Below are positions 16,382 through 24,141 of a DNA stretch of 64,000 nt, piece by piece. Position 1 is the first letter of the stretch. Every line of letters starts with the position of its first letter. A program made the translations under genes and the position numbers. The notes beneath the pieces are model-generated. The model did not search any database, was not told the origin of the DNA, and worked only from the letters and a program-made list of their open reading frames with translations. Location of the stretch: positions 186,001 to 250,000 of the forward strand of contig NZ_JAEPBG010000008.1 in the NCBI RefSeq assembly GCF_016632335.1, read 5' to 3'. This DNA is from Noviherbaspirillum pedocola. Lineage in GTDB: Bacteria > Pseudomonadota > Gammaproteobacteria > Burkholderiales > Burkholderiaceae_D.

Positions 16382-17602
16382 ATGAATGAAACGTCCGCTT
16401 CCACAGCCGATATCTCGCCGGGGATGGTTCGCCTGCTGGCCTTTTCCGCCGGCCTGATCGTTGCCAGCCTCTACTATGCGCAGACCCTGGTCGGCCCGAT
16501 CAGCGCCGCCACCGGCCTATCGGCGCAGGTGGCAGGACTGGTCGTTACGCTAACTCAGATCGGTTATGCGCTCGGCCTGCTGTTCATCGTTCCGCTCGGC
16601 GATCTGCTTGAAAACCGCCGGCTCGTCTTCTTCGCGCTGCTGTGCACATCGGCCGCGCTGGCCGTGGCGGCGCTCGCTTCCAATGCGTGGATGTTCCTGG
16701 GCGCATCGCTCGGCATTGGCCTCGGTTCCGTGGCCGCCCAGGTACTGGTTCCGTTTGCAGCCCATCTCTCTCACGAAGCCACGCGGGGACAAACGGTGGG
16801 CAAGGTCGTGAGCGGCCTGCTGATCGGCATCATGTTGGCGCGGCCAGCCGCGAGCCTGATCGCAGATCACGCCAGCTGGCACGCTGTCTTCGGCGGCGCG
16901 TCCGTCGCGATTGCCGCATTGGCTTTCGCGTTGCGCAGCAAGCTGCCACAACGTCGCCCCACTTCGGCCTTGGCGTATGGCCAGCTGATCGGCTCGCTAT
17001 GGACCCTGTTCGCCGCCACGCCGGTATTGCGCCGCCGCGCCGCCTATCATGCGGGCCTGTTCGGCGCATTCAGCCTGTTCTGGACCGTCACACCGCTCAT
17101 GCTCGCGGGACCCATGTTCCATCTCTCGCAGACCGCGATCGCCGTCTTCGCCCTGGTCGGCATGGCAGGCGCTGTCGCTTCGCCGATCGCGGGCCGTTTA
17201 GCCGATCAGGGTCATACCGTGGCAGCCACTGCGGCCGCCCTGCTGCTGGCTATTGCCGGATTTGCGCTGCCGCTACTTGCGCCTGACGCGTATGGGATGG
17301 CGCTGGCGATGCTGGTGCTGGCTTCGGTGGTGCTCGATATGGCTGTCGCGGCCAACCTTGTACTCGGTCAGCGGGCGATCTTTGCGCTGGGTGCTGAGGT
17401 GCGCAGCCGTCTCAACGGCCTGTATTTCGCGCTGTTCTTCGCGGGCGGTGCGCTCGGGTCTGCGACGGGAGCATGGGTGTATGCGCAGTTTGGCTGGAGG
17501 GCAGCATTGCTGGCGGGGATGACGTTTCCAGCTCTTGCTCTGGTCTATTGGCTGGGAGAGCTTCGCGGATTGGGATTCGTTCGGCGCGCTCTGAGAGGAT
17601 AA
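16382..17602 (+). CDS. MFS transporter (YnfM/DHA1-like efflux)
   Basis: A 406-residue major facilitator with twelve hydrophobic segments. It opens with the YnfM-type pattern VASLYYAQTLVGPISAATGLS, followed by QIGYALGLLFIVPLGDLLENRR, the signature loop. Relatives are mostly proton-driven exporters of small molecules; the substrate is not determinable. The ATG at 16382 follows TTGGAGAAAAGC. A LysR remnant lies immediately upstream in divergent orientation, so its original regulation appears to have been lost. It converges on a TMEM175-type gene, with a perfect hairpin between them. Confidence 0.85.
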   Translation: MNETSASTADISPGMVRLLAFSAGLIVASLYYAQTLVGPISAATGLSAQVAGLVVTLTQIGYALGLLFIVPLGDLLENRRLVFFALLCTSAALAVAALASNAWMFLGASLGIGLGSVAAQVLVPFAAHLSHEATRGQTVGKVVSGLLIGIMLARPAASLIADHASWHAVFGGASVAIAALAFALRSKLPQRRPTSALAYGQLIGSLWTLFAATPVLRRRAAYHAGLFGAFSLFWTVTPLMLAGPMFHLSQTAIAVFALVGMAGAVASPIAGRLADQGHTVAATAAALLLAIAGFALPLLAPDAYGMALAMLVLASVVLDMAVAANLVLGQRAIFALGAEVRSRLNGLYFALFFAGGALGSATGAWVYAQFGWRAALLAGMTFPALALVYWLGELRGLGFVRRALRG

Positions 17603-17652
17603 GGGCCGGCCGGCTGACACGATCCTCAAATGCAGGAGCGATCGTTCCGAGT

Positions 17653-17685
17653 CCAAATCAAGCCTTGGATGGAGGCTTGATTTGG
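17653..17685. terminator. Bidirectional hairpin between convergent MFS and TMEM175 genes
   Basis: A perfect 12 bp stem (CCAAATCAAGCC at 17653-17664, GGCTTGATTTGG at 17674-17685) with a 9-nt loop. It lies 51 bp after the MFS stop and 9 bp before the end of the channel gene. It lacks a long T-run, so it may work as a transcript-end stabiliser as well as a terminator. Confidence 0.6.
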
Positions 17686-17694
17686 AGGTGAAGC

Positions 17695-18279
17695 TTACGA
17701 CTCGATTTGATTGATGGTCCGTTCAATCCGTTTATCCGGCACCAGCCACATGAGCGCAACCAGCACATAAATGCATTGCGCAATCCATTGCGCCGAAAAG
17801 GAAGCGCCTATACCGATCAGGTAAAGCAAGGGCGAAAGCTTGCCTTTCCAGTCCGCGCCCACGGCCCGTTGGAGCACGGAAGCGTGGCCTTCCGCGGAAA
17901 TCAGGAAATGCTGAAGAAGGGAGTAGCTGATTGCCGCCATCAGAAGAACGAAGCCATAGGCTGCCGATGGCAGAGGCGCAAAGTGATTCTCTCCCATCCA
18001 TCCCGTCGCAAAGGGAAACAGCGATAACCAGAACAGCAGGTTCAGGTTTGCCCAGAGGATGGTGCCGGACACGCGCTTTGCTGCATTCAGCAGGTGGTGG
18101 TGATTGTTCCAGTAAATGCCGACATAGATGAAGCTCAGCACATAGCTGAGGAAACTGGGAAGAAGCGGCTTGACCGCATCAAGGTCAGCCCCGTGCGGCA
18201 CCTTGAGCTCCAGCACCATGATGGTAATGATGATCGCGATCACGCCATCACTGAACGCCTCGAGTCGGCTTTTTCCCAT
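17695..18279 (-). CDS. TMEM175-family (DUF1211) potassium channel-like membrane protein
   Basis: A 194-residue inner-membrane protein with about six hydrophobic helices. The first helix carries the family signature RLEAFSDGVIAIIITIMVLEL, the FSDG motif that lines the pore of TMEM175 channels. The length fits the single-repeat bacterial forms, which assemble as tetramers and conduct K+. The start is ATG at 18279; an in-frame upstream ATG at 18300 would add seven residues. It seems unlinked to its neighbours. Confidence 0.88.
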   Translation of the reverse strand: MGKSRLEAFSDGVIAIIITIMVLELKVPHGADLDAVKPLLPSFLSYVLSFIYVGIYWNNHHHLLNAAKRVSGTILWANLNLLFWLSLFPFATGWMGENHFAPLPSAAYGFVLLMAAISYSLLQHFLISAEGHASVLQRAVGADWKGKLSPLLYLIGIGASFSAQWIAQCIYVLVALMWLVPDKRIERTINQIES

Positions 18280-18371
18280 GATTCCCGTTCTTTTACACAA
18301 AGGTTGCGTTTCGCCTGCGCCACTACAGGAGTGCGCAGAAGTCTACTGTTTGCGGCGCCGCGCCTGGCCCC

Positions 18372-18391
18372 GGAGCGTTTCGTTAGGCGCT
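18372..18391 (+). repeat. Solitary half of the attC-like element seen at 62566
   Basis: GGAGCGTTTCGTTAGGCGCT matches the right arm of the long inverted repeat at 62649-62668 in 18 of 20 positions, including the GTTAGGC core. No matching left arm (GCCTAAC) was found in the preceding 120 bp. It sits between the TMEM175 gene and the end of the pigment cluster. Confidence 0.4.
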
Positions 18392-18418
18392 GTTAACGGC
18401 AAGCCTGCACCCCCGCTG

Positions 18419-19150
18419 TCAAACCATCCCGCCATTAATCGAAATAACCTGCCCCGTCACATACGCAGCATCTTCCGAAGCCAGGAACCGCACCAGCGCC
18501 GCCACCTCCTCCGGCCGCCCGGCGCGCTTCATCGGCACCAGCCCCGCTATCGCCTTCTCATCAAACGCCTCTGCGCTCATCTCGCTGGCGATAATCCCCG
18601 GCGCCACCGCATTCACCGTGATGCCACGGCTCGCCACCTCGATAGCCAGCGACTTGGTTGCCGAATTCAACGCGCCCTTCGCCGCCGCGTAATTGGTCTG
18701 GCCACGGTTCCCCGCCAGCGCCGCGACCGACGACATGTTGATCACCCGTCCCCAGCGGCTGCGGATCATCGGCATCATCAGCGCATGCGTCACATGGAAG
18801 AAGCCGTGCAGCGACACGTCGATGACCCGGTGCCATTGCGCGGCGCGCATGCCCGGGAATGCGGCGTCGTCATGGATGCCGGCATTGTTGACCAGCACCT
18901 GTATCGGTTCGTGCTCGATGAGGGGCGCGAGCGCGTCCTCGACGGCCTGCGCGTCGGCGACATCGAAGACCACCGTCTCCGCGCTGCCGCCGTTTTCCAC
19001 GATGCGCGCGGCCACGGCTTGCGCGGCTTCCGCGCGGCTGTTGGCATGCACGATCACGTGGCAGCCGGCACGTGCCAGCTCCTCGCAGATCGCCGATCCG
19101 ATGGCGCCGCTGCCGCCGGTGACGAGGGCGCGCCTTGCTGGCTTGTTCAT
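18419..19150 (-). CDS. 3-oxoacyl-ACP reductase of the aryl-polyene cluster (ApeQ/FabG-like)
   Basis: A 243-residue short-chain dehydrogenase of FabG type. Visible features are TGGSGAIG for NADPH, NNAG, the catalytic Ser in INMSSVAAL, and YAAAK (Tyr/Lys). It would reduce the beta-keto group after each condensation in polyene chain growth. It is the last gene of the leftward operon, 25 nt behind the ApeP-like dehydratase. The cluster, and not the sequence itself, assigns it to pigment synthesis rather than housekeeping fatty acid synthesis. Confidence 0.88.
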   Translation of the reverse strand: MNKPARRALVTGGSGAIGSAICEELARAGCHVIVHANSRAEAAQAVAARIVENGGSAETVVFDVADAQAVEDALAPLIEHEPIQVLVNNAGIHDDAAFPGMRAAQWHRVIDVSLHGFFHVTHALMMPMIRSRWGRVINMSSVAALAGNRGQTNYAAAKGALNSATKSLAIEVASRGITVNAVAPGIIASEMSAEAFDEKAIAGLVPMKRAGRPEEVAALVRFLASEDAAYVTGQVISINGGMV

Positions 19151-19175
19151 TGCTGCTGTTTCCTATCGAGAATAA

Positions 19176-19649
19176 TCAGGTGGCTGCAGCATGTGCGGCG
19201 GCAGCGTTGAGGAATACCGCCGCCCTGCCATCGGCAAGCGCGCGGCCGCCGGCGCTCACGCGGAAATCGTAGAGGATGGTGGCGGCGTCGCCGCTGATGC
19301 GCGTGGCGGTCACTTCCAGGTCCTCGTCGATGTCGTCGAGGCGCTTCACATGCAACTGCACGCCGCGCACGCTGGCGAGAAAGCCCGGAGCGGGCTTGTC
19401 GGCGGCGCTGGCGAGCAGCGCGCCGTGCGCGGCCATGGCTTGCGCCGCGTATTCGATCGCGCAGACCGCCCCCAGGCGGCCATGCGCGCGCAAGGGATTG
19501 GAGGCATCACGATGACTGCTGGCGATGCAGCGCACTTCGGTCTCGTCGCAGGCAACGACCCCGTCGAGCAGGCACATGCTGCATTGGTGCGGAATGCGCG
19601 CGAGGATGGCGGCGCGATCGGCCAGCAACGGCTCTCTGTCCGGCTTCAT
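19176..19649 (-). CDS. Hot-dog 3-hydroxyacyl-ACP dehydratase (ApeP-like)
   Basis: 157 residues with the hot-dog pattern of ApeP-type dehydratases: RIPHQCSMCLLDGVVACDE near the N-terminus, SSHRDASNPLRAHGRLGAVCAIEYAAQAMAAHGAL in the centre, and GFLASVRGVQLHVKRLDD. In aryl-polyene systems this protein pairs with a second, FabZ-like dehydratase (here at 28040) to dehydrate the growing chain. Start overlaps the chain-length factor stop by 4 nt, indicating coupled translation. Confidence 0.82.
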   Translation of the reverse strand: MKPDREPLLADRAAILARIPHQCSMCLLDGVVACDETEVRCIASSHRDASNPLRAHGRLGAVCAIEYAAQAMAAHGALLASAADKPAPGFLASVRGVQLHVKRLDDIDEDLEVTATRISGDAATILYDFRVSAGGRALADGRAAVFLNAAAAHAAAT

Positions 19650-20446
19650 GCGGACGGGCTCGCTTCCATGTCGATCGCAAGGCGGCTGTGCTCGAGATAA
19701 TCGAGCACCACCCGGCCGTTCGCGCGTTGCGCAAGCGCTTCGAGCAGTGGCAGGCTGCGCGCGGCCGGTATCGTCTCGCGCATGGCTTCGAGCGCGGCAT
19801 CAGCCATGCGGCTGGGCGCGTCCGTGCTGAATTCGAGCCCGATACGCGCGAGCGTTGCGGCGCCCGGCTGCGGCGACAGCAGCAGCGCCACGCCGAAATC
19901 ATCCGGTATCGGTCGGGCTGTGCGCAGCGGCTCGGGATAGCTGCTGTCGACCACGACCAGCAGCACGCGCGCGCCATCCACCGCGACCATGGCCATCGCT
20001 TCGAGCAGGCCGGCGCCGAAGCTGGCGTCATGCGCGCACAGCACCGAGGCGTTTTCCATCGCGCCGGCGCCGATGCTCCAGTAGCCGGATGCGGCGTTGT
20101 GCACCGAGTTGTGGAAGCGGGTCGGTGAAATCATGGTGTCGCCCGCGGCCAGCATCTGGCAGATCTCGTGGCAGTTGGCGCCGTCGCCGCTGGAGGCGGA
20201 AAACACCGTCGGCAGTTTGGACAGATCCTGCCCGGCGCCGGCTTCGGCGCCGACCGCGAGCGCGAGCCGCACCAGCGGGCCGCTGCGGCGGCGCTCGGCG
20301 GCCGGCAGCATCGCCGGCGGCGGCAATAGCGTCTTTTCCACCGCATGTGCGCTGCGCCGCGCCAGCACCGCGCTGCCCGCTTCCCAGCCGTTCAGGCCGG
20401 GGCCGAGCAGGCCGATGCCATCGATATGCGCAAACAGGCGGCTCAT
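19646..20446 (-). CDS. Ketosynthase-like chain-length factor (ApeC-like)
   Basis: 266 residues of the short ketosynthase-like family that partners the real KS in aryl-polyene synthases. Conserved blocks include FSASSGDGANCHEICQML, SPTRFHNSVHNAASGYWSIG and AHDASFGAGLLEA. The Cys-His-His triad of a working ketosynthase is not present in KS positions, which fits a structural chain-length factor. It overlaps the KS gene upstream and the ApeP gene downstream by 4 nt each, so KS, CLF and dehydratase are made in step. Confidence 0.82.
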   Translation of the reverse strand: MSRLFAHIDGIGLLGPGLNGWEAGSAVLARRSAHAVEKTLLPPPAMLPAAERRRSGPLVRLALAVGAEAGAGQDLSKLPTVFSASSGDGANCHEICQMLAAGDTMISPTRFHNSVHNAASGYWSIGAGAMENASVLCAHDASFGAGLLEAMAMVAVDGARVLLVVVDSSYPEPLRTARPIPDDFGVALLLSPQPGAATLARIGLEFSTDAPSRMADAALEAMRETIPAARSLPLLEALAQRANGRVVLDYLEHSRLAIDMEASPSA

Positions 20447-21657
20447 CGCTGTGCTCCCTGTATCGCATCTGCGCGCGAGAGCACCAGGCTGCAGTTGCTG
20501 CCGCCGAAGCCGAAGGAATTAGTCAGCGCATGACGCACGCGGGCATCACGGCGTTCGAGCAGGTAGCCGACGGCGATGCTCGCATCCAGCGCATCGGTAT
20601 TGGCGCTGCCCGGCAGGAAACCGTGTTCCAGCGCCAGCGCGCAGATCAGCGCTTCCAGGCCGCCGGCCGCGCCCAGCGTATGGCCGGTCGCGCCCTTGGT
20701 CGAGCTGCAGGGAACCGAGGTTCCGAACAGCGCGGACACTGCCTTGCCCTCGGCCGCATCGTTGGCCGGCGTGGCAGTGCCATGCAGATTGATGTAGCCG
20801 ATGTCGGACGGCGCAAGGCCGGCCGCGGCCAGGGCCTTTTCCATTGCGATGCGCGCGCCCAGGCCTTCCGGATGCGGCGAGGACATGTGATGCGCGTCGC
20901 TGGACTCGCCGATGCCGGTGACGAGAATCGCATCCTCGGGCACATCGGGCCCGGCGCGCTCGACCAATGCCAGCATCGCCGCTTCGCCGATCGAGATGCC
21001 GCTGCGTTCGGCCGAGAACGGCATGCAGGGGCGTGGCGAGGTCAGGCCGAGCGAATGGAAGCCGTACAGCGTGGTCAGGCACAGCGTGTCGACACCGCCG
21101 ACCACGGCTGCATCGATCAGGCCGGCCGCCATCATGCGTTGCGCCGAGGCGAAGACCTTGGCGCTGGATGAGCAGGCAGTGGACACTGCGGCCGCCGGGC
21201 CCGTGAGGCCAAGCGCGCGCTGCGCATAGCTGGCCGCGGAAAAGGTGTTGTGGGTCGTGGCGTAATGGAAGTCGGCGGGCAGCGCGCCGCTTTGCGCATC
21301 GCGCTGGCGATAGGCCAGTTCGGTCTGCAGGATGCCCGAGGTGCTGGTGCCGATGAAGACGCCGATGCGCGAGGCGCCGTAGCGCGCGGCCGCCGCGCGC
21401 ACCGCGTCGGCGAAACCGTCCTGCTCCAGGGCCAGCTGCAGCAGCCGGTTGTTGCGGCAGGCGTAGTCTTCGAGACCGGCGGGCAGCGCGACCTGTTCGA
21501 CGCCGTCGACTTCGCCGATCCAGGTATCGAGGTCGACGCGGTCGAAGTCACAGCGCTTTAGGCCGCTGGCGCCGCTCTGCAGCGCGCGCAGCGTCGCCGC
21601 CAGGCCAATGCCCAGGCAGCTCGTCGCGGTGTAATGAGAAAGAAGCAGCGGATTCAC
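20443..21657 (-). CDS. Beta-ketoacyl-ACP synthase (ApeO-like KS)
   Basis: A 404-residue ketosynthase of FabF fold from a GTG start. The full triad is present: Cys162 (AAVSTACSSS), His292 (INLHGTATP) and His326 with Lys321 (STKGATGHTLG). It would extend the aryl starter with malonyl-ACP, working as a heterodimer with the adjacent chain-length factor. It is the only catalytically complete KS in this cluster; characterised enterobacterial clusters carry an additional one (ApeR), which is not seen here. Confidence 0.9.
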   Translation of the reverse strand: MNPLLLSHYTATSCLGIGLAATLRALQSGASGLKRCDFDRVDLDTWIGEVDGVEQVALPAGLEDYACRNNRLLQLALEQDGFADAVRAAAARYGASRIGVFIGTSTSGILQTELAYRQRDAQSGALPADFHYATTHNTFSAASYAQRALGLTGPAAAVSTACSSSAKVFASAQRMMAAGLIDAAVVGGVDTLCLTTLYGFHSLGLTSPRPCMPFSAERSGISIGEAAMLALVERAGPDVPEDAILVTGIGESSDAHHMSSPHPEGLGARIAMEKALAAAGLAPSDIGYINLHGTATPANDAAEGKAVSALFGTSVPCSSTKGATGHTLGAAGGLEALICALALEHGFLPGSANTDALDASIAVGYLLERRDARVRHALTNSFGFGGSNCSLVLSRADAIQGAQR

Positions 21658-21693
21658 TTGGACGCCGATGGATTGAGTGCGAAAGCGCGGATT

Positions 21694-22467
21694 TTAACAA
21701 AGTGCCTTGGCCGAATCCGCTGCCGCATCGGTAACTGTGGCCCCTTGGGAGGCATCGACGCCGAGGCGCGCGATCAGCAGGATGTTGGCGAACGGCGTGC
21801 CTTCGTTCATCGGCAGGCTCTCTACCGCGAAACCGAGCTTGGCGAGCGCCGCTTTCCAGTCGGCCAGCGTGCGGCAATACAGGCGCGGATTGCGGTGCCC
21901 GCGGACAAAAGTCACCACGCGGTCGACCCAGACGCTGAAATGGAACGGCCAGCCGCCGGCGGCATCGCCCACGCGCAGCACCAGCACGCCGGATGGGGCA
22001 AGCGCATCGCGGATGCGCGAGAGCACATCGTCCTGCGCGGCGTAATCGACGTAATGCAGCACATCCAGCACGACGACCGCGTCGGCACGGCCGAAATCGG
22101 CGCGGCACATGTCGCCGACGGTGAAGCGCGCGGCGTCGCCCAGCGCGGCGCGGGCGCGTTCCACGTCCTTGGGCATGAGCTCGATGCCATGGATAGCCAC
22201 CGCGCGCGGCGGCCGCGGCCAATCCGCCGGCCAGTCGCCGTCGGCGGCGAGCGCGCCGGCCGACAGCAGCCAGGAAGCCAGCAGCCCCTGGCCGCAGCCG
22301 ATGTCGAGCACGCGCGCGCCATCCGGGATCAGTCCATGGCGCAGCAGCCCGGCGAATACCGGATCGCCGCCGAGCTTGCCGCGCGCGAAATGCCAGGCAA
22401 AGCGGCCGGCGCTGCGATAGGGAGCGGATGCGCGATCGATCAGGCGCGAGAGAAAGGCTTGGGTCAT
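21694..22467 (-). CDS. Class I SAM-dependent methyltransferase in the pigment cluster
   Basis: A 257-residue methyltransferase. The SAM-binding glycine-rich motif is ARVLDIGCGQGLLAS (about residues 67-81), followed by IHGIELMPKDVERA and VVLDVLHYVDY. It is read from ATG 22467, overlapping the deacetylase stop by 4 nt; a longer frame to 22638 lacks support. Methylation of the aryl head group or its precursor is plausible, because characterised aryl polyenes carry ring methyl groups. The substrate is inferred from context only. Confidence 0.8.
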   Translation of the reverse strand: MTQAFLSRLIDRASAPYRSAGRFAWHFARGKLGGDPVFAGLLRHGLIPDGARVLDIGCGQGLLASWLLSAGALAADGDWPADWPRPPRAVAIHGIELMPKDVERARAALGDAARFTVGDMCRADFGRADAVVVLDVLHYVDYAAQDDVLSRIRDALAPSGVLVLRVGDAAGGWPFHFSVWVDRVVTFVRGHRNPRLYCRTLADWKAALAKLGFAVESLPMNEGTPFANILLIARLGVDASQGATVTDAAADSAKALC

Positions 22468-23345
22468 GGCTGGCGGGACTCCTTGGCGGAATGCGGGGCG
22501 ATGTGTTTTTCGGTTTGTTCTGCGGTTTGCAGCGCGTCGGGCAGCGTGATGAAACGCAGCCCGGCCGCGTGCACTCGCTCGATGAGTTGCGGCAGCAGCG
22601 CCAGGATCACCGGCGCGCCGGCGCTGGTGCGGGCGCAATGGCCGTCATGCAGCAGCAGGATTGCGCCAGGACGCAGGCCCGGCAGCAGGCGTTGCATCAC
22701 GATGTCGACGTCGCCGGTGCGGGTGTCGTAGCCGCGCCGGGTCCAGGCCGCGAGCCGCAGGCCGAGCCGGCGCAGCTGCGCATCGAGAAAGGGATTGCGC
22801 AGGCCGGCCGGCGCGCGGAAGAAGCGCGGGGCGCGGCCGGTGATGGCGGTCAGTGTGTCCTGCGCCGCGCGCAGCTCGCGCGCATAGCCGCGCGGACCGA
22901 GCATCGAGAAATTGTGGTGATGATGCTGCGAGTGGTTTTCGACGGCATGGCCGCGCGCGACGATCTCGCGGCACAGCGCGGGATGGCGCTGCGCGCGCTC
23001 GCCGATGCAGAAGAAGGTCGCCTTCACGCCATGCCGGTCGAGCAGGTCGAGCACGGCCGGAGTGACTTCGGGGTCGGGGCCGTCGTCGATGGTCAGCGCA
23101 ATCTCGCCGCGGATGGCACAGACGCGCGGCAGCTCGGTCCAGTTCGCGCCGAGCAGGCTGCTGCGCGGCCACAGGCCGGCGAAGGTCAGCAAGACATGGT
23201 CGGCGATGAAGGCGGCGAGCAGCCAGCGCCAGGCTTGCGGCGCGAGCACCAGGCCCAGCGCCAGCGCGACATGCAGCGCGAGGCTGAAACGCAGCAGGGG
23301 CGACATGGTCGGCGCGCGGCTGGTCTGATTGGCGTTGTCTTTCAT
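22464..23345 (-). CDS. NodB-type polysaccharide deacetylase with N-terminal membrane helices
   Basis: 293 residues with two N-terminal hydrophobic segments (about 14-34 and 40-60), then a NodB homology domain. Its metal and catalytic motifs are ALTIDDGPDP (Asp pair), ENHSQHHHHN (His ligands), RAPAGLRNP, and a C-terminal LLLHDGH. All key residues look intact, so it should deacetylate an N- or O-acetyl group in the membrane or periplasm. Deacetylases are not a standard part of aryl-polyene synthases. Here it is translationally coupled to a methyltransferase inside the operon, so either the pigment glycolipid or a precursor may be its substrate. Confidence 0.82.
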   Translation of the reverse strand: MKDNANQTSRAPTMSPLLRFSLALHVALALGLVLAPQAWRWLLAAFIADHVLLTFAGLWPRSSLLGANWTELPRVCAIRGEIALTIDDGPDPEVTPAVLDLLDRHGVKATFFCIGERAQRHPALCREIVARGHAVENHSQHHHHNFSMLGPRGYARELRAAQDTLTAITGRAPRFFRAPAGLRNPFLDAQLRRLGLRLAAWTRRGYDTRTGDVDIVMQRLLPGLRPGAILLLHDGHCARTSAGAPVILALLPQLIERVHAAGLRFITLPDALQTAEQTEKHIAPHSAKESRQP

Positions 23346-23370
23346 TGTTGCGATATCCCTTGTTGTCTCG

Positions 23371-23449
23371 TAGGTTGGGCTGCCAAGCCCAACATCGGCG
23401 CCTGCGGTCCGCGAGCATTCGTTGGGCTTCCTGCGTCAGCCCAACCTAC
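23371..23449. repeat. GTAGGTTGGGCTG palindromic repeat unit inside the pigment operon
   Basis: A complete unit with an intact left hairpin and the right end GTCAGCCCAACCTAC. It lies between the hydrolase and deacetylase genes of one operon. Its right end provides the TAG stop codon of the hydrolase gene (23446-23448), as at aroE. It is the only large break within an otherwise tightly packed gene row. Confidence 0.85.
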
Positions 23450-24141
23450 GGAATGTTTGCGGCTCGCGCGAAGCGTCTGTCCAGAAAACTCCGCCAAAGC
23501 CTCTCCCACGTCGGCCAATCATGATCCCCGGCTATCGCTTCCACGCGCTCCTCAGGCAGCGCCGATGCCATCAGCCGCTGACCATCCGCGAAACGATCCG
23601 ACACACCATAGCCAAGATGCATCTCCGGCCGCGCCTGCCCGCGATGCCCGGCCAGCCAGCGCCAGATGCGGCATTCATCGTCATCCTCGCCGCCATAGCC
23701 GCGCGGCGCTTCGCCGGTCGTCATCCATGCGTCCAGGCCGCCAGCGCGCGCGATCGTGCCCGTGACCATGCGCGTGCCCGGATAGGGTGCGAGCAGGCAC
23801 AGTCCCGTTGTGACGCCCGGATACCGCGCCGCATGCGCCAGCGCGAGAAAACCGCCCAGCGATATGCCGGCAATCCAGACCTCGCGGTACTGCCGGCTCG
23901 CCGGCCGCAGCAGTTCTTCATCGAGCCGGTCCACCGCCTGCGTATTGGCGGCTTCGCCGATGTGCGCCAGCCCCGGGTCGGCCAGCACGATGTCGAAGGC
24001 CAGGCCGCGCTCGCGCACGGCGCGCGCATGACCATGCTCGATCAGGTCTTCCGGGCGTTGCAATGCGCCGGGCAGCAGCACCATCAGCGCATCGGCGCGC
24101 CGGCCGGGCTCGAGCGCATCGTGCAGGCAGCGCAGCGTCAT
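23446..24141 (-). CDS. Alpha/beta hydrolase of unknown substrate (paralogue of the lipoprotein at 31756)
   Basis: 231 residues, no signal peptide. The fold is marked by LMVLLPGALQRPEDL near the start, the nucleophile elbow GISLGG (Ser94), an acid in GYGVSDRF (Asp182) and His207 in GDHDW, giving a plausible Ser-Asp-His triad. It is clearly related to the lipoprotein hydrolase at 31756-32586: blocks LPG, DRL, WIAGISLGG, LAPY/ISPY, LYLGYG and HDW align in order. It overlaps the MMPL gene by 4 nt. Its stop codon is contributed by a palindromic repeat. An esterase or acyl-transfer role in polyene lipid maturation is possible but not shown. Confidence 0.7.
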   Translation of the reverse strand: MTLRCLHDALEPGRRADALMVLLPGALQRPEDLIEHGHARAVRERGLAFDIVLADPGLAHIGEAANTQAVDRLDEELLRPASRQYREVWIAGISLGGFLALAHAARYPGVTTGLCLLAPYPGTRMVTGTIARAGGLDAWMTTGEAPRGYGGEDDDECRIWRWLAGHRGQARPEMHLGYGVSDRFADGQRLMASALPEERVEAIAGDHDWPTWERLWRSFLDRRFARAANIP

